This document shows, one piece after another, positions 23,801 to 30,887 of a stretch of DNA of 40,142 nt (positions within the stretch are counted from its first letter, which is position 1; each line of letters starts with the position of its first letter). Position numbers and translations under genes: made by a program. The notes under the pieces were generated by a model. The model was not told where the DNA came from and did no database searches. It saw only the letters and a program-made list of their open reading frames with translations. The DNA is from Elusimicrobia bacterium CG_4_9_14_3_um_filter_62_55 (GTDB lineage: Bacteria; Elusimicrobiota; Elusimicrobia; UBA1565), in contig PFUL01000172.1 of NCBI GenBank assembly GCA_002790095.1, positions 1 through 40,142 on the forward strand. The letters run 5' to 3'.

Positions 23801-24154
23801 CGCCGCCTGCGCGACGAGGCCGAGGCGATTCTGGAATCCTTTCTGCGCTCGGAGGCCGCGTCGGAATTAGGCCGCTCCGAGATCCTCGCGCGCGAACTTC
23901 CCTTTGTGTGCCCGTCGCAGGACGGGCGCGTGATGCACGGCTATATCGACCTGCTCTACCGCGACCCGAAGGGCCGTTTGGTGGTCGGCGACTACAAGAC
24001 CCGCGACCCCAAGCCCGGCGAAGAGGCCGAGACCGCGCGCCGCGAGTTCGGCCCGCAGGGTTCGGCCTACGCGGACGCGATCGAGCACGCGCTCGGAGAG
24101 ACGCCGGAGTTCCGCGTCATTTTTCTGCGCGCGGGGAAGACCGTCGCGTGTTAG
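20813..24154 (+). CDS. addA: AddA-like helicase-nuclease
   Basis: A 1113-residue UvrD/RecB-type (SF1A) helicase with a C-terminal nuclease. Walker A is GAGTGKT at 26-32, motif Ia is VALTFTEKAAGEIRERV, and Walker B is ILIDEFQDTD with D386/E387. Motif III is VVGDPKQSIYRFRGAD, motif V is VHKAKGLEFPVVFLP, and motif VI is LLYVAMTRAKEHLVV. The nuclease residues are D1046 in HGYIDLLY and D1060/K1062 in VVGDYKTRD. It unwinds and degrades duplex ends with the AddB partner. It begins with GTG inside the end of addB, the classical order. Two active nuclease sites are predicted in the complex, one per subunit. Confidence 0.9.
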   Translation: MAEPVDHADRERARTVLDRNFVVAAGAGTGKTTLLTDRILFLLLKKGLRVQEIVALTFTEKAAGEIRERVTQKLIDLLAPERGEWAEAFLADLGKVLDEVKPLIEKALEAMDRAQIGTIHSFASHILKLYPLEAGVDPAFEVDDGSALDELFESEWALWLEGELGEAPADRETLKKWTLRKERWLELLRLVRLEDLAALARTLCEEEVSLAASVSTTPSICERIKTLAAATRALCAGKPGKDNKGGRYAIEEDFERAADALEAAAAPVDLAGPLPETFARLPEGKNLPRDKWPRNWAEMDEREILEQISIYGRARDAARKISPERERLIAKSVDLLTPVVRRVRRLYARRGNVGYYGLLAIARDLVVKNTAVREALKGRFKAILIDEFQDTDPAQGELLLFLGERLGRSAKTRDALKFEPGKLFVVGDPKQSIYRFRGADIRAYEEYKNLLLADGAGRCSLVQNFRSHAGVLGPVNEAFSRIMREESGLQPPYEAITPRPHEKGEPKEKGLELIGITVEEGKLSSEDCRAQEAAWIARWISEHCGEGKKFRFGDSALLLRTMSSLATYLEPLKDAGIPYVVEAERFFYDTQEVIDFVNLLRVLDDPSDRIATVGLLRSPLVCLDDEEIYRLSRLRLLSFYSAKELDRAGISKKAEDRLKRFFGVLSRLHDRVGRVPLGELVGSILADSFILELCSEAYQRDQTASNLMKFGRMAAEAGDEGATLKEFIGLIVETMRESAQEGESPLADETLDAVRVLTVHKAKGLEFPVVFLPNAAAAPKGGGEPPLYKVDWVAGTAGLRLKKRNVCDAAMALIEAEETLREDKEGLRLLYVAMTRAKEHLVVLGNATKRDAKSFAGRLEEGGLWTPDAITAVSLEEKITARTVPQTGKKPALKPAALGDAWKTRETICREVQGRAPFVSPSSLGHEPEKRPLAEGGEDPNAEAARAFAASVGIVCHRVLELWDFANEQGVDGEPYKAVFERAIGELTRAEPGVDERRLRDEAEAILESFLRSEAASELGRSEILARELPFVCPSQDGRVMHGYIDLLYRDPKGRLVVGDYKTRDPKPGEEAETARREFGPQGSAYADAIEHALGETPEFRVIFLRAGKTVAC

Positions 24155-24185
24155 GTCATTCTTGTCCGCGAGGGACGCAGGACAC

Positions 24186-24214
24186 TTGAAATACCGAGCC
24201 GGGTTGTTTACCCT
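24186..24214 (+). promoter_or_regulatory. Promoter of the Cys-rich lipoprotein gene
   Basis: TTGAAA (24186-24191), a 17-bp spacer and TACCCT (24209-24214), then six bases and the ATG at 24221. Predicted transcript start coincides with the start codon. Confidence 0.5.
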
Positions 24215-24220
24215 TTTGGG

Positions 24221-24727
24221 ATGAAAATTCTCAAGCTGCGCCGCGCCCCGCTTGCGATATCCATACTCTTTGCGTCGGTCGCGGCGGCGTTTATCGCCTG
24301 CGACAACGGAAGCAAGGATGAGGAGGATACGAATTATCCCGATATTCCCATCCAATTTCAATGCGTCAAGCCCGGCAAGCATTGTCTGAGCAGCGCCGAC
24401 TGCTGCGGCGGGTCTACCTGCAGCGATAATTTTTGCTCCGGCTCCAACCTAGGCGCCGGCCTGCATTGCCGCTCCAGCTCCGACTGCGGCGGGGCGAGCG
24501 TCTGCACCGGGGACGTCTGCACGGCGACCAGCCCCCAAGCGTGTTCCAAACCCGGAGATCACTGCGATACGAGCGGCGATTGCTGCGGCGGGTCCACCTG
24601 CGGCGGCGGCTTTTGTTCGTCGACTGGGTCGTGCTTCGAGCGCGGCAAGCATTGCGGCACTTCCGCGGATTGCTGCGGCGCGCTGACCTGCAGCTCGGTG
24701 GGAAGCGGGCCGAAGGTCTGCCTCTAG
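24221..24727 (+). CDS. Knottin-like Cys-rich repeat lipoprotein
   Basis: A 168-residue surface or periplasmic protein. A hydrophobic signal ends in AFIAC (Cys27), a somewhat unusual lipobox. The mature part is made of four disulfide-rich repeats of the form C-x-x-x-G-x-H-C-x-x-S-x-D-C-C-G-G-x-x-C-x-x-x-x-C, at about residues 48-72, 81-101, 108-132 and 138-167. The second is degenerate (DCGG instead of DCCGG). The spacing, with vicinal CC, resembles eukaryotic toxin-like or dickkopf-like knots and Cys-rich repeats in some myxobacterial proteins. Function is unknown; adhesion or predation-related roles are guesses. No Shine-Dalgarno is present, and the message seems leaderless. Confidence 0.75.
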   Translation: MKILKLRRAPLAISILFASVAAAFIACDNGSKDEEDTNYPDIPIQFQCVKPGKHCLSSADCCGGSTCSDNFCSGSNLGAGLHCRSSSDCGGASVCTGDVCTATSPQACSKPGDHCDTSGDCCGGSTCGGGFCSSTGSCFERGKHCGTSADCCGALTCSSVGSGPKVCL

Positions 24728-24806
24728 CCGCCCGACATTGTCCTAGGCCATCGGGGGCTTGTGAAATGGGCCCCGACGCCCCTGCAAAGGCGTTCCCCTT
24801 CGACGC

Positions 24807-24830
24807 TAGAATGGGGCATTCCCACGGAGG
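24807..24830 (+). promoter_or_regulatory. -10 TAGAAT and ribosome site of the HEAT-repeat gene
   Basis: TAGAAT at 24807-24812 and GGAGG at 24826-24830, five bases before the ATG at 24836. These decide the start: an earlier in-frame ATG at 24761 would lie before the -10 and would hide the signal peptide. Confidence 0.6.
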
Positions 24831-24835
24831 TGGCG

Positions 24836-25729
24836 ATGCTCTTCATTCTAGTTTCCCTATTCGTCCTGATGCCGCAGGCTTCTCGCGCGGCGGGTTTCCC
24901 GGCGCTGACGCCGGTGACCGTGAGGCCGGCGGTCAACGCGGCCGTCGACAACCGCAGCGCGCTGCTGGTCCTTCTCGATCACCCGAACCCGCAGGTACAG
25001 TTGAACGCGCTGAGATCGCTGCGCTACTCGGTCGGCCAAACCGAGTTCGCCCGTCTGAAGGTCCTGTCGGTGATGGAAGACCCGCGCCGTGCCCGGGACG
25101 TGCGCTATCAGGCGATCAAGACGCTCGCCTGGGTCGCGGGCTACCCCGACGTGCAAAGCCGGTTGATGTTCTACGCCGATCATCCGCAGACGGCGCCCGA
25201 CTTTAAGGCGCTGCACATGAAGGCGCTGTACACCCGCGCCGCGGGAGACCCGCGCGTGCGGCTGTTTCTCATGAACCGCATGGCGACCGAGCGCGATCCG
25301 GTTGCGTTGTCCGGCGCGATCTGGGCGCTGGGCGAGGCGTCGCATTACCCCGACACGGCGGCGGTGCTGATGCGGGCGGCGCGCTTCGCGCCGACTCCCG
25401 CCTTGCAGGACGCGGCGATGCGCAGTCTTTCCCAGGGTACGGGGCGTCCGGAAGTCCGGGCGTTTATCGACGCGGTGATACTCGGCCGCGTTCCCGTTTC
25501 GTTGGAAGCGCGCCAGAGCGCGGTGCGGCTTTCGGGGACGATCCCCGGAACGCAGCGGGCGCTCGCGGTCTTGGCCGCGAATCCCCGCGCGATCGACCCG
25601 CGCTTGAGCGACGCCGAGGCCGCGCGTTTGTCGGCGGTCGCGACCCAGGCCTTGGCGGGGGACCCGCGCGAAACCGCGGTGTACTTCCATCGCGCGTTTT
25701 ACGGCTACGATCCGCTCGACGGCGAATAG
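24836..25729 (+). CDS. Secreted HEAT-repeat protein
   Basis: A 297-residue protein with a short signal peptide (about 1-18, ...SRAAG). Helical HEAT-like repeats follow: LLVLLDHPNPQVQLNALRSL, then VRYQAIKTLAWVAGYPDVQS and LSGAIWALGEASHYPDTAAV. HEAT solenoids bind other proteins and carry no catalysis. It lies between the Cys-rich lipoprotein and a YHYH-type secreted protein, but each has its own -10 element, so they are probably separate transcripts. Partner unknown. Confidence 0.75.
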   Translation: MLFILVSLFVLMPQASRAAGFPALTPVTVRPAVNAAVDNRSALLVLLDHPNPQVQLNALRSLRYSVGQTEFARLKVLSVMEDPRRARDVRYQAIKTLAWVAGYPDVQSRLMFYADHPQTAPDFKALHMKALYTRAAGDPRVRLFLMNRMATERDPVALSGAIWALGEASHYPDTAAVLMRAARFAPTPALQDAAMRSLSQGTGRPEVRAFIDAVILGRVPVSLEARQSAVRLSGTIPGTQRALAVLAANPRAIDPRLSDAEAARLSAVATQALAGDPRETAVYFHRAFYGYDPLDGE

Positions 25730-25765
25730 CGGTTCAGGCGCCTCGTCGTTTTTGACTTTCCCGGC

Positions 25766-25771
25766 TATACT
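25766..25771 (+). promoter_or_regulatory. -10 element TATACT of the YHYH-type gene
   Basis: TATACT is followed by exactly six bases and the ATG at 25778. A TTGACT lies only 8 bp upstream, too near to act as -35. No Shine-Dalgarno. Confidence 0.5.
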
Positions 25772-25777
25772 GCCGGA

Positions 25778-26404
25778 ATGAGAGTCCTACTCCTGCTGCT
25801 TTTCGCCGCGCCGGCCTTCGGGCACGGCGGCGGACTCGACGCGGACGGCTGTCACCGGGACAAGAAGCGCGGCGGCTATCACTGCCACAAGGGCGATTTC
25901 GACGGGCATTTCTGGAAGACGCGCCGCGAAGGGCGCAAGGAAATCGGGAAGTACCGGAAGTCCGTGCTCACGCATCAGGAAGCCAAGGAACTGACCGGGT
26001 TCACCGATCAAGCCTGCGCGCCGCAGGACGGGCGGGGCGCCGGACGCGGACGGGCGTTTTTCGGCTGGGCGTGGACCGGGGTCAGCTGCGGGAAGGTCAC
26101 CGGCTCCCGGTGCGAAGGAAGCGCGTGCGGCGCGCTGCACCGAACGCGGGAAGGCTGCGAGCGGGCGCGCTTTCGCTGTCCGGCGAGTACCGAGTATTAC
26201 CGCCTGCTTGAGAAGGAATGCGGCCGGTTGGATTCCTGCTGCAAAAACTCGGTGGACCGGATGCGAAACAACGGAACGCGGCGCGCGATCGGGAACGCCT
26301 GCCCGGAGGGCTATTCCCGCGACATGTTGAGATGCGAATCCTCCTATGCGTGGTGCGTCCCGGACCGTCCCGCCGAAGAACCCAAGGACGAAGGCGACGA
26401 CTGA
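25778..26404 (+). CDS. Secreted YHYH-type Cys/His-rich protein
   Basis: A 208-residue protein with signal peptide (about 1-15, ...APAFG). Directly after it comes HGGGLDADGCHRDKKRGGYH and CHKG, a YHYH-type domain of about 25 residues with several His/Cys residues, seen in many secreted bacterial proteins and thought to bind metal. The remainder has about ten cysteines (for example VSCGK, SRCEGSACG, EKECGRLDSCCK and NACPEG) that could form disulfides, and an acidic tail. The whole protein matches nothing I can name. The ATG at 25778 stands six bases after TATACT. Confidence 0.7.
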   Translation: MRVLLLLLFAAPAFGHGGGLDADGCHRDKKRGGYHCHKGDFDGHFWKTRREGRKEIGKYRKSVLTHQEAKELTGFTDQACAPQDGRGAGRGRAFFGWAWTGVSCGKVTGSRCEGSACGALHRTREGCERARFRCPASTEYYRLLEKECGRLDSCCKNSVDRMRNNGTRRAIGNACPEGYSRDMLRCESSYAWCVPDRPAEEPKDEGDD

Positions 26405-26418
26405 TCCCGCCGATTTTG

Positions 26419-26424
26419 TAGACT
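26419..26424 (+). promoter_or_regulatory. -10 element TAGACT of the 26431 gene
   Basis: TAGACT, six bases, then the GTG at 26431. The same geometry as at 25766 and 24209. No Shine-Dalgarno. Confidence 0.4.
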
Positions 26425-26430
26425 CGCGAT

Positions 26431-26949
26431 GTGGAAGGGTTGCTCGCGTTGATGCTGCCGCTGGGGGCTGCGCTTAACACCGCACCGGTTCCCTCCGCAC
26501 CTTCCTCTCCCGCCGCCTTCGCCGCCCCGGCGGCGACCGTCGAATTCACAGGGTATCTGTCGTCCTGGTCGCGCGCGGAGGGGGGAATCCCGACGCCGGG
26601 GATTGTCGACCGGAAGGTTTCGATCAAGATGGGGATTCCCGGAAATCCCGGAGAGGCGACCACCGCTTCTTTGAGTATGGAATTGGACGGTCTCGGAGTG
26701 GGGCTCAGCCTCTTCGCGATTTGCCCGCACGGGTCGCCGCTCGGGGCCGACGGTTCTTGTGAGAAGCTCTACTTCCAAGTACAGACCGCTCTCTCCGGAC
26801 GCGCGAAGGCGTTCTGCGCCTCGTCGCTTTCCAGGCACGACGCTCTGCCGTTTCCCGTCCAGCAGTGCGGCGCGCCCGACCTGGACGATGAAAGCCGGAC
26901 GGTGGGCGTGACGCTGCATCGCGATCCGTTCACCGTTCCCCGCGAATAA
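26431..26949 (+). CDS. Secreted protein of unknown function
   Basis: A 172-residue protein with a signal-like N-terminus (EGLLALMLPLGAALNTAP) followed by a Pro/Ala-rich linker to about residue 35. A beta-rich domain with four cysteines follows (ICPHGSPLGADGSCEKL, KAFCASS, VQQCGAPD). The GTG at 26431 is preferred because of the -10 element in front; an internal ATG at 26452 would shorten the signal sequence to a poor one. Its stop overlaps the next frame by one base (TAATG). No family recognised. Confidence 0.6.
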   Translation: MEGLLALMLPLGAALNTAPVPSAPSSPAAFAAPAATVEFTGYLSSWSRAEGGIPTPGIVDRKVSIKMGIPGNPGEATTASLSMELDGLGVGLSLFAICPHGSPLGADGSCEKLYFQVQTALSGRAKAFCASSLSRHDALPFPVQQCGAPDLDDESRTVGVTLHRDPFTVPRE

Positions 26950-26999
26950 TGTCCTCTGGCCGGGGATTTGCTTGCTCTTCACCCGGTAAGCCCTCGCGC

Positions 27000-28052
27000 A
27001 TGGGCTTGCGTCGCCTGCGAGTATTCGGGCTCGCAGCGTTGATGCTGTGCGCCTGCGGGCGCGCCTACCAACCCGGGGACTTCGGCTTCTTCGAACCGCC
27101 GCGTTCCGGCGTGCAGGGCTGGCTCGTTCCGGAGACTTTGGACGGAAAACTGATGTCCCCGGAGAACGTGTTCAATCTCTTCGGCGAGGTGGGGCCGCTG
27201 TTTACCGAGGCCGACATCGAAGCCGTCGAAGTGTACCGGCGCGCGGAGGAAAACGGCAACACGACGCTGACCGGAGAACGGGCGAAGCCGGGGCTCCGCG
27301 TGTATTTCAAGCAAAGCTCCTGGGAGCGCATCCGCGCCGATTCGACGAAGATCACGCGCCGCGTGAAGGCGGCGCTCGCGATGTACCGCGGCAAGGAGGT
27401 CGTCGGGCAAGCGACGGTGCTTGAGCCGTTGGACGCCCAGGCGGCGTTTGGGAGTGAAAACGACCGCATCGGGTTTTTGATGAAAGGGCTCGTGCGCCGC
27501 GACCCCATCGACGAAAAGGAATTCCGCTTCCGGCGCATCGAATGGCTCAAGGAGTTCGTTCGCGGGCATCCGGACGATCTCCGGGCGCTGAAGCATTTGG
27601 CGTGGGCGCTGGACCGGGACGGACAAGACGTTCTGGCGCTGGACGCGTTCGAGGAATTGTGCCGCCTCGCCCCCGTCTCGGACCGGGCGGAGTCGTCGCT
27701 TGCGTCGCCGCCCATCGTCAAACTGGAAGGGTTGGAGACGCTCGCCAAGCTGTACGCGAAGCGCGGGGAGTTCGAGCGGGGGATCAAGTTCCTGCGCGGG
27801 ATTTATCTCGAGGCGGCGGAGGAAGCCGAAGGGGGAAAGATCCCCGCGATCGACGCCTTTCGATTGCGGTCCTCGGTGCGGCGCGCGATTTTGCTGCTCT
27901 ATCTGACGGCGGGGGAGCGGGATCACGCGATGAAGCTGTTGGGAACTTTTTCCGGGGAGATGCGCGAGGAGATTTCCCGTTGGACGATCCCGGATCCGGC
28001 GGCTGCCTTGGAACTCGCGGAGTTGGAACTGCTCCTGCCCCGCATGCGGTAA
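27000..28052 (+). CDS. Lipoprotein with TPR-like C-terminal helices
   Basis: A 350-residue protein. The start at 27000 gives a compact lipoprotein signal (MGLRRLRVFGLAALMLCACG) with Cys19 after LCA. An earlier ATG at 26949 overlaps the preceding stop (TAATG) and would add 17 polar residues; it may still be used for coupling. Residues 25-160 form an unknown domain. From about 175 the sequence has TPR-like helix pairs: RALKHLAWALDRDGQDVLAL, then LEGLETLAKLYAKRGEFERG and AILLLYLTAGERDHAMKLLG. Such solenoids serve in envelope protein complexes. Function unknown. Confidence 0.65.
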   Translation: MGLRRLRVFGLAALMLCACGRAYQPGDFGFFEPPRSGVQGWLVPETLDGKLMSPENVFNLFGEVGPLFTEADIEAVEVYRRAEENGNTTLTGERAKPGLRVYFKQSSWERIRADSTKITRRVKAALAMYRGKEVVGQATVLEPLDAQAAFGSENDRIGFLMKGLVRRDPIDEKEFRFRRIEWLKEFVRGHPDDLRALKHLAWALDRDGQDVLALDAFEELCRLAPVSDRAESSLASPPIVKLEGLETLAKLYAKRGEFERGIKFLRGIYLEAAEEAEGGKIPAIDAFRLRSSVRRAILLLYLTAGERDHAMKLLGTFSGEMREEISRWTIPDPAAALELAELELLLPRMR

Positions 28053-28188
28053 CCCTCCTCAACAGGCGGCAATTCTGTTTCCCGAATACCTCTAGGTTTA
28101 TAGACCTAATTCAGACTATCCCTTATTGCCCTTGGGGGGCGTAAAAGGCGGCGCTACCCTATCGGTAAGACGCGCAGGAGACGCCGCC

Positions 28189-30525
28189 ATGAAAGGGAAT
28201 CGGATCCAACGGATCATCGCCGCATTCACCGCGGGCTCCTTGCTCGCGGCCTCCGTTCCCGAGACGGTCTGGGCGGTGGGGCGGGCGGTGCTTTCGGCGG
28301 CGCCGACGACGGTTTCCGTCAACATCGCGGCGCCGACGGCTTTCGGACCGGCCGCCGCAGGCGCGAATCTTGCGTCCCTTGCGCCCGGCGGACCTTCTCT
28401 TTATTCGAATATGCCCGCGCTCACGCCGGCCTCGTTGGCGCTGCCCGCGGCGCTGCCCTCGGCCCCGGTCGCGGCGGTTTCGCAAGCGGTGCGCGCCGAA
28501 GCGGTTCCCGCGGCCGCGGCGTACCGTTCTCCCGCGGCGCGATCCTCCGCGATCGGCTTAAAGCGTAAAGCCCCGGAAACAACTCCGGCGGGCCGGGATT
28601 TCAAGTCCACGCACAAGCGCGTGAGCGCCGCGCTGGAACTTCCGGGCATTAAGAAAAGCGCGGCGGCGGAATCCTCGCACGGCGCCGCGGCGAAGGTATT
28701 CGCGGCGCTGGAAGGAACGAAGATTTCGGGAAACGACGCCGACGCGGTACCGGCGGGGGGTTCGCTGTCGGGCCGCGCGCGCGGACTCCGGCTCAACCCG
28801 GCGGCGGCTCCTCTGAACGTCCGGCCCGAAGGAATTTCTGAAAAGGTTCCCGGACGAAGCCCGAAGGGGAAGGCCGCTCCGAAGCGCACATGGAAAACGA
28901 TCGGGATGGTCGGCGGCGGCCTCGCGCTGCTGGCGGCCGCGCCGTTTCTGACGGCGTATTCCGGAGTCGCCGCGGCGATGGGGAGCGTCACCCTCGGCGT
29001 GATCGGCATTCCGCAGATCGTGCGAAATTTCAAGCTCAAGCAAAAGGGAGTCGGCGACCTCGCGATCGAGAGCTCTTTGATCTGGTTCGGCGGCGCGGCG
29101 CTGATCTCGGCCGTGTCGATCGGGCAGGTGGTGCTGTCGGGCGCCGCGCTGATGAACCCCGCCTCGCCGGCGTTTTGGTGGAATCTGGTCAACGTTCTGG
29201 GCGTCGCGCAGTCGGCGACGATCCTGGGACAGATCAACTACTACCGCCGGACGAAGTCCGATTTGATTAAGACGCTCGCGACCGCGGCGGCGACCGCGGC
29301 GCCGCTGGCGCTGATGGCGGCCGGCGCGCTGATGTCGCTGACCGCGTGGATCAACGTCGCGTTCACCGGGGCGATGACGCTGTTTTTGATTTTGAACATC
29401 CCGCAGATCCGTCAGAACCTGCACACCTGGCTGACCGAGGGCCGCATTCCCGAGGGCGTTTCGCCGATGTACCCGCTTCTGGTCGCGCTGGGCAGCGCGT
29501 TCCATCTCTACGCGGCGGTCGTGGGCTGGGACCTGCGGTGGATGTTCAACGCGATCCTCGCGATCGCCGGATCCGCCACGGTGCTGACGCAAATTTACGC
29601 GCCGAAGACCTCGAACCGGATTCTCGGACCGCTGGTGCTGGGCGCGGAGAGGTTCGCGGCGGCGGTCGAGAAGCGCTTCTCGTTGTCGAAGAGGGCGCGC
29701 CTGCTGCGCCGCGCGCGGGACGCGGTCTCCCCGGCGTTTGAAGGGGAAGACGTCATGCGCTTCGTGAGCCCGGACGCCGACGCGCAGATCAAGACGATGC
29801 TGGAGGGCGCGGGAGCCCTCCCGGGCCGGAGCGCGATCATTCTCCAGGCTCCGACGGCCGCGGGCAAGTCCACCTTGGCGGTGGAACTCTCCAAAAAGCT
29901 GGGAAACCGGATCAAATCGTTGGAAGTGGACCGCTACTTTAAGGCGCTCAAGGACGTCCCGGTCGACGAGGAAGGGTATCCCGATTTCGACCGTCCGGAC
30001 AGCCTCCATCTCGAGTGGGTGGCCGAAGACATCAAGGCCCTGCTGCGCGGGGAACGGATCGAGCTTCCTTCCCACGACATGGCGAGGGGGACGACGGACC
30101 GTCGTTCAGGGGAGTTCTTCCAACTGGGACCGAACGACGTTTTGGTGATCGATTCCATCTTCGCCTCGCACGACTTGATTCTTGAGGCGATCGGCGATTC
30201 AAAATCCTTGAACCTGCATCTCTTCGCGCCGACCGCCGCGCGTTTGGCGCGCCGCTTGGCGCGGGACACCAAATTGCGCGGCACCTCGGTGGCCGAGAAT
30301 CTCGGACGCTGGCCGAAGATCCTCGAGAACGAAGGGAAGTACATCCGTCCGATGCGCGCGCGGGCCGATCTCGACATCAATCTGATGACGGAGAAGGAAC
30401 TCGCGCGCCTCGAGGAGTTCTATGCGGAGATTTTGGCCGAAGCCTGGGCCAAGAACGGCGAAGACCCGGCCCTTGGGGCGGCTTTGGCCGCGATGATCAA
30501 GGCGTCCTTAAAAGCCGACCGCTGA
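28189..30525 (+). CDS. PQ-loop membrane domain fused to uridine-kinase-like P-loop domain
   Basis: A 778-residue protein. Signal or anchor segment at 1-29 (GSLLAASVPETVWA), an Ala/Pro-rich low-complexity stretch to about 225, then a membrane domain at about 235-470. It has about seven helices and two PQ-loop motifs (VIGIPQIVRNF and LNIPQIRQNL), as in SWEET-like or cystinosin-like transporters. From about 545 to 735 a kinase resembling uridine kinase/phosphoribulokinase follows: Walker A APTAAGKST (first Gly replaced by Ala), EVDRYFK, DFDRPDSLHL, VLVIDSIFASHD, RRLARD and ADLDIN. The start at 28189 has AGGAG; an in-frame ATG at 28126 would bury the signal. The fusion suggests uptake coupled to phosphorylation, which is inferred only. 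Confidence 0.8.
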   Translation: MKGNRIQRIIAAFTAGSLLAASVPETVWAVGRAVLSAAPTTVSVNIAAPTAFGPAAAGANLASLAPGGPSLYSNMPALTPASLALPAALPSAPVAAVSQAVRAEAVPAAAAYRSPAARSSAIGLKRKAPETTPAGRDFKSTHKRVSAALELPGIKKSAAAESSHGAAAKVFAALEGTKISGNDADAVPAGGSLSGRARGLRLNPAAAPLNVRPEGISEKVPGRSPKGKAAPKRTWKTIGMVGGGLALLAAAPFLTAYSGVAAAMGSVTLGVIGIPQIVRNFKLKQKGVGDLAIESSLIWFGGAALISAVSIGQVVLSGAALMNPASPAFWWNLVNVLGVAQSATILGQINYYRRTKSDLIKTLATAAATAAPLALMAAGALMSLTAWINVAFTGAMTLFLILNIPQIRQNLHTWLTEGRIPEGVSPMYPLLVALGSAFHLYAAVVGWDLRWMFNAILAIAGSATVLTQIYAPKTSNRILGPLVLGAERFAAAVEKRFSLSKRARLLRRARDAVSPAFEGEDVMRFVSPDADAQIKTMLEGAGALPGRSAIILQAPTAAGKSTLAVELSKKLGNRIKSLEVDRYFKALKDVPVDEEGYPDFDRPDSLHLEWVAEDIKALLRGERIELPSHDMARGTTDRRSGEFFQLGPNDVLVIDSIFASHDLILEAIGDSKSLNLHLFAPTAARLARRLARDTKLRGTSVAENLGRWPKILENEGKYIRPMRARADLDINLMTEKELARLEEFYAEILAEAWAKNGEDPALGAALAAMIKASLKADR

Positions 30526-30583
30526 TTTTCTTTGTCGACCAGAAGGAGATCCGTTGCGTGTAATTGCGCCCGAACGAACCGGG

Positions 30584-30603
30584 AACTGTCCCCGGGGACA
30601 GTT
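30584..30603. repeat. Perfect 20-bp palindrome, REP-like
   Basis: AACTGTCCCC directly followed by its complement. It is 58 bp behind the PQ-loop/kinase gene. It has no T-run and so is unlikely to be a simple terminator. The style (GTCCCC centre, GC-rich with AT ends) is that of REP elements tied to Y1 transposases, but it differs from the two GGGGTCTGACCCC copies. Confidence 0.55.
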
Positions 30604-30678
30604 GCTCTCAATTGAAATTTCCGTTGCGGCATGCACACGCGTGATGCGCGGGAGCGCGTCGCCTGGAGCCCGTCGGCG

Positions 30679-30765
30679 TAAAATCCATTATGCCGAGGGC
30701 AACTCTCGTATTTCCCCTCGGCGCGCTTGCGCGCCGAGGCCGGACGCCCCCCGCGGGGGCGTCCG
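30679..30765 (+). promoter_or_regulatory. Possible promoter and structured leader with tandem hairpins
   Basis: TAAAAT at 30679-30684 could start a transcript near 30690. Then come two perfect hairpins back to back: CCTCGGCGCGC-TT-complement (30716-30739) and CGGACGCCCCC-3 nt-complement (30741-30765). In addition GCCGAGGG at 30692-30699 can pair with CCCTCGGC at 30715-30722, which would break the first hairpin, so two exclusive folds are possible. The interval 30526-30887 has no gene that I can support besides these elements and the palindrome at 30584. An ATG at 30690 is in frame with the next gene but would add 66 unconserved-looking residues before its signal peptide. Confidence 0.45.
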
Positions 30766-30841
30766 CGCCGTTGGGGCATTCCGTCCTTGAAACTACGGGA
30801 ACATGGAGGCCCGTCCTCTGGCAAAATGGAACATCCGCGCG

Positions 30842-30847
30842 TATATT
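30842..30847 (+). promoter_or_regulatory. -10-like TATATT before the charged secreted protein gene
   Basis: TATATT ends 40 bases before the ATG at 30888. Between them, TTCGGG/CCCGAA arms (30851-30856, 30870-30875) can form a stem in front of the GGGAG ribosome site at 30878-30882. Confidence 0.35.
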
Positions 30848-30887
30848 CAATTCGGGCTCGGTGCGGCTTCCCGAACCGGGAGAATCT

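Noticed and set aside
28558-30075. 505-codon minus-strand frame over the PQ-loop/kinase gene
   Set aside because: Arg/Gln/His-rich translation without motifs, antisense to a gene with clear PQ-loop and kinase signatures.
30690-30887. N-terminal extension of the charged secreted protein starting at an ATG behind TAAAAT
   Set aside because: It would place 66 residues before a clear signal peptide and runs through two perfect hairpins. The ATG at 30888 with GGGAG is better. The possibility of a leaderless upstream peptide is kept as part of the leader finding.
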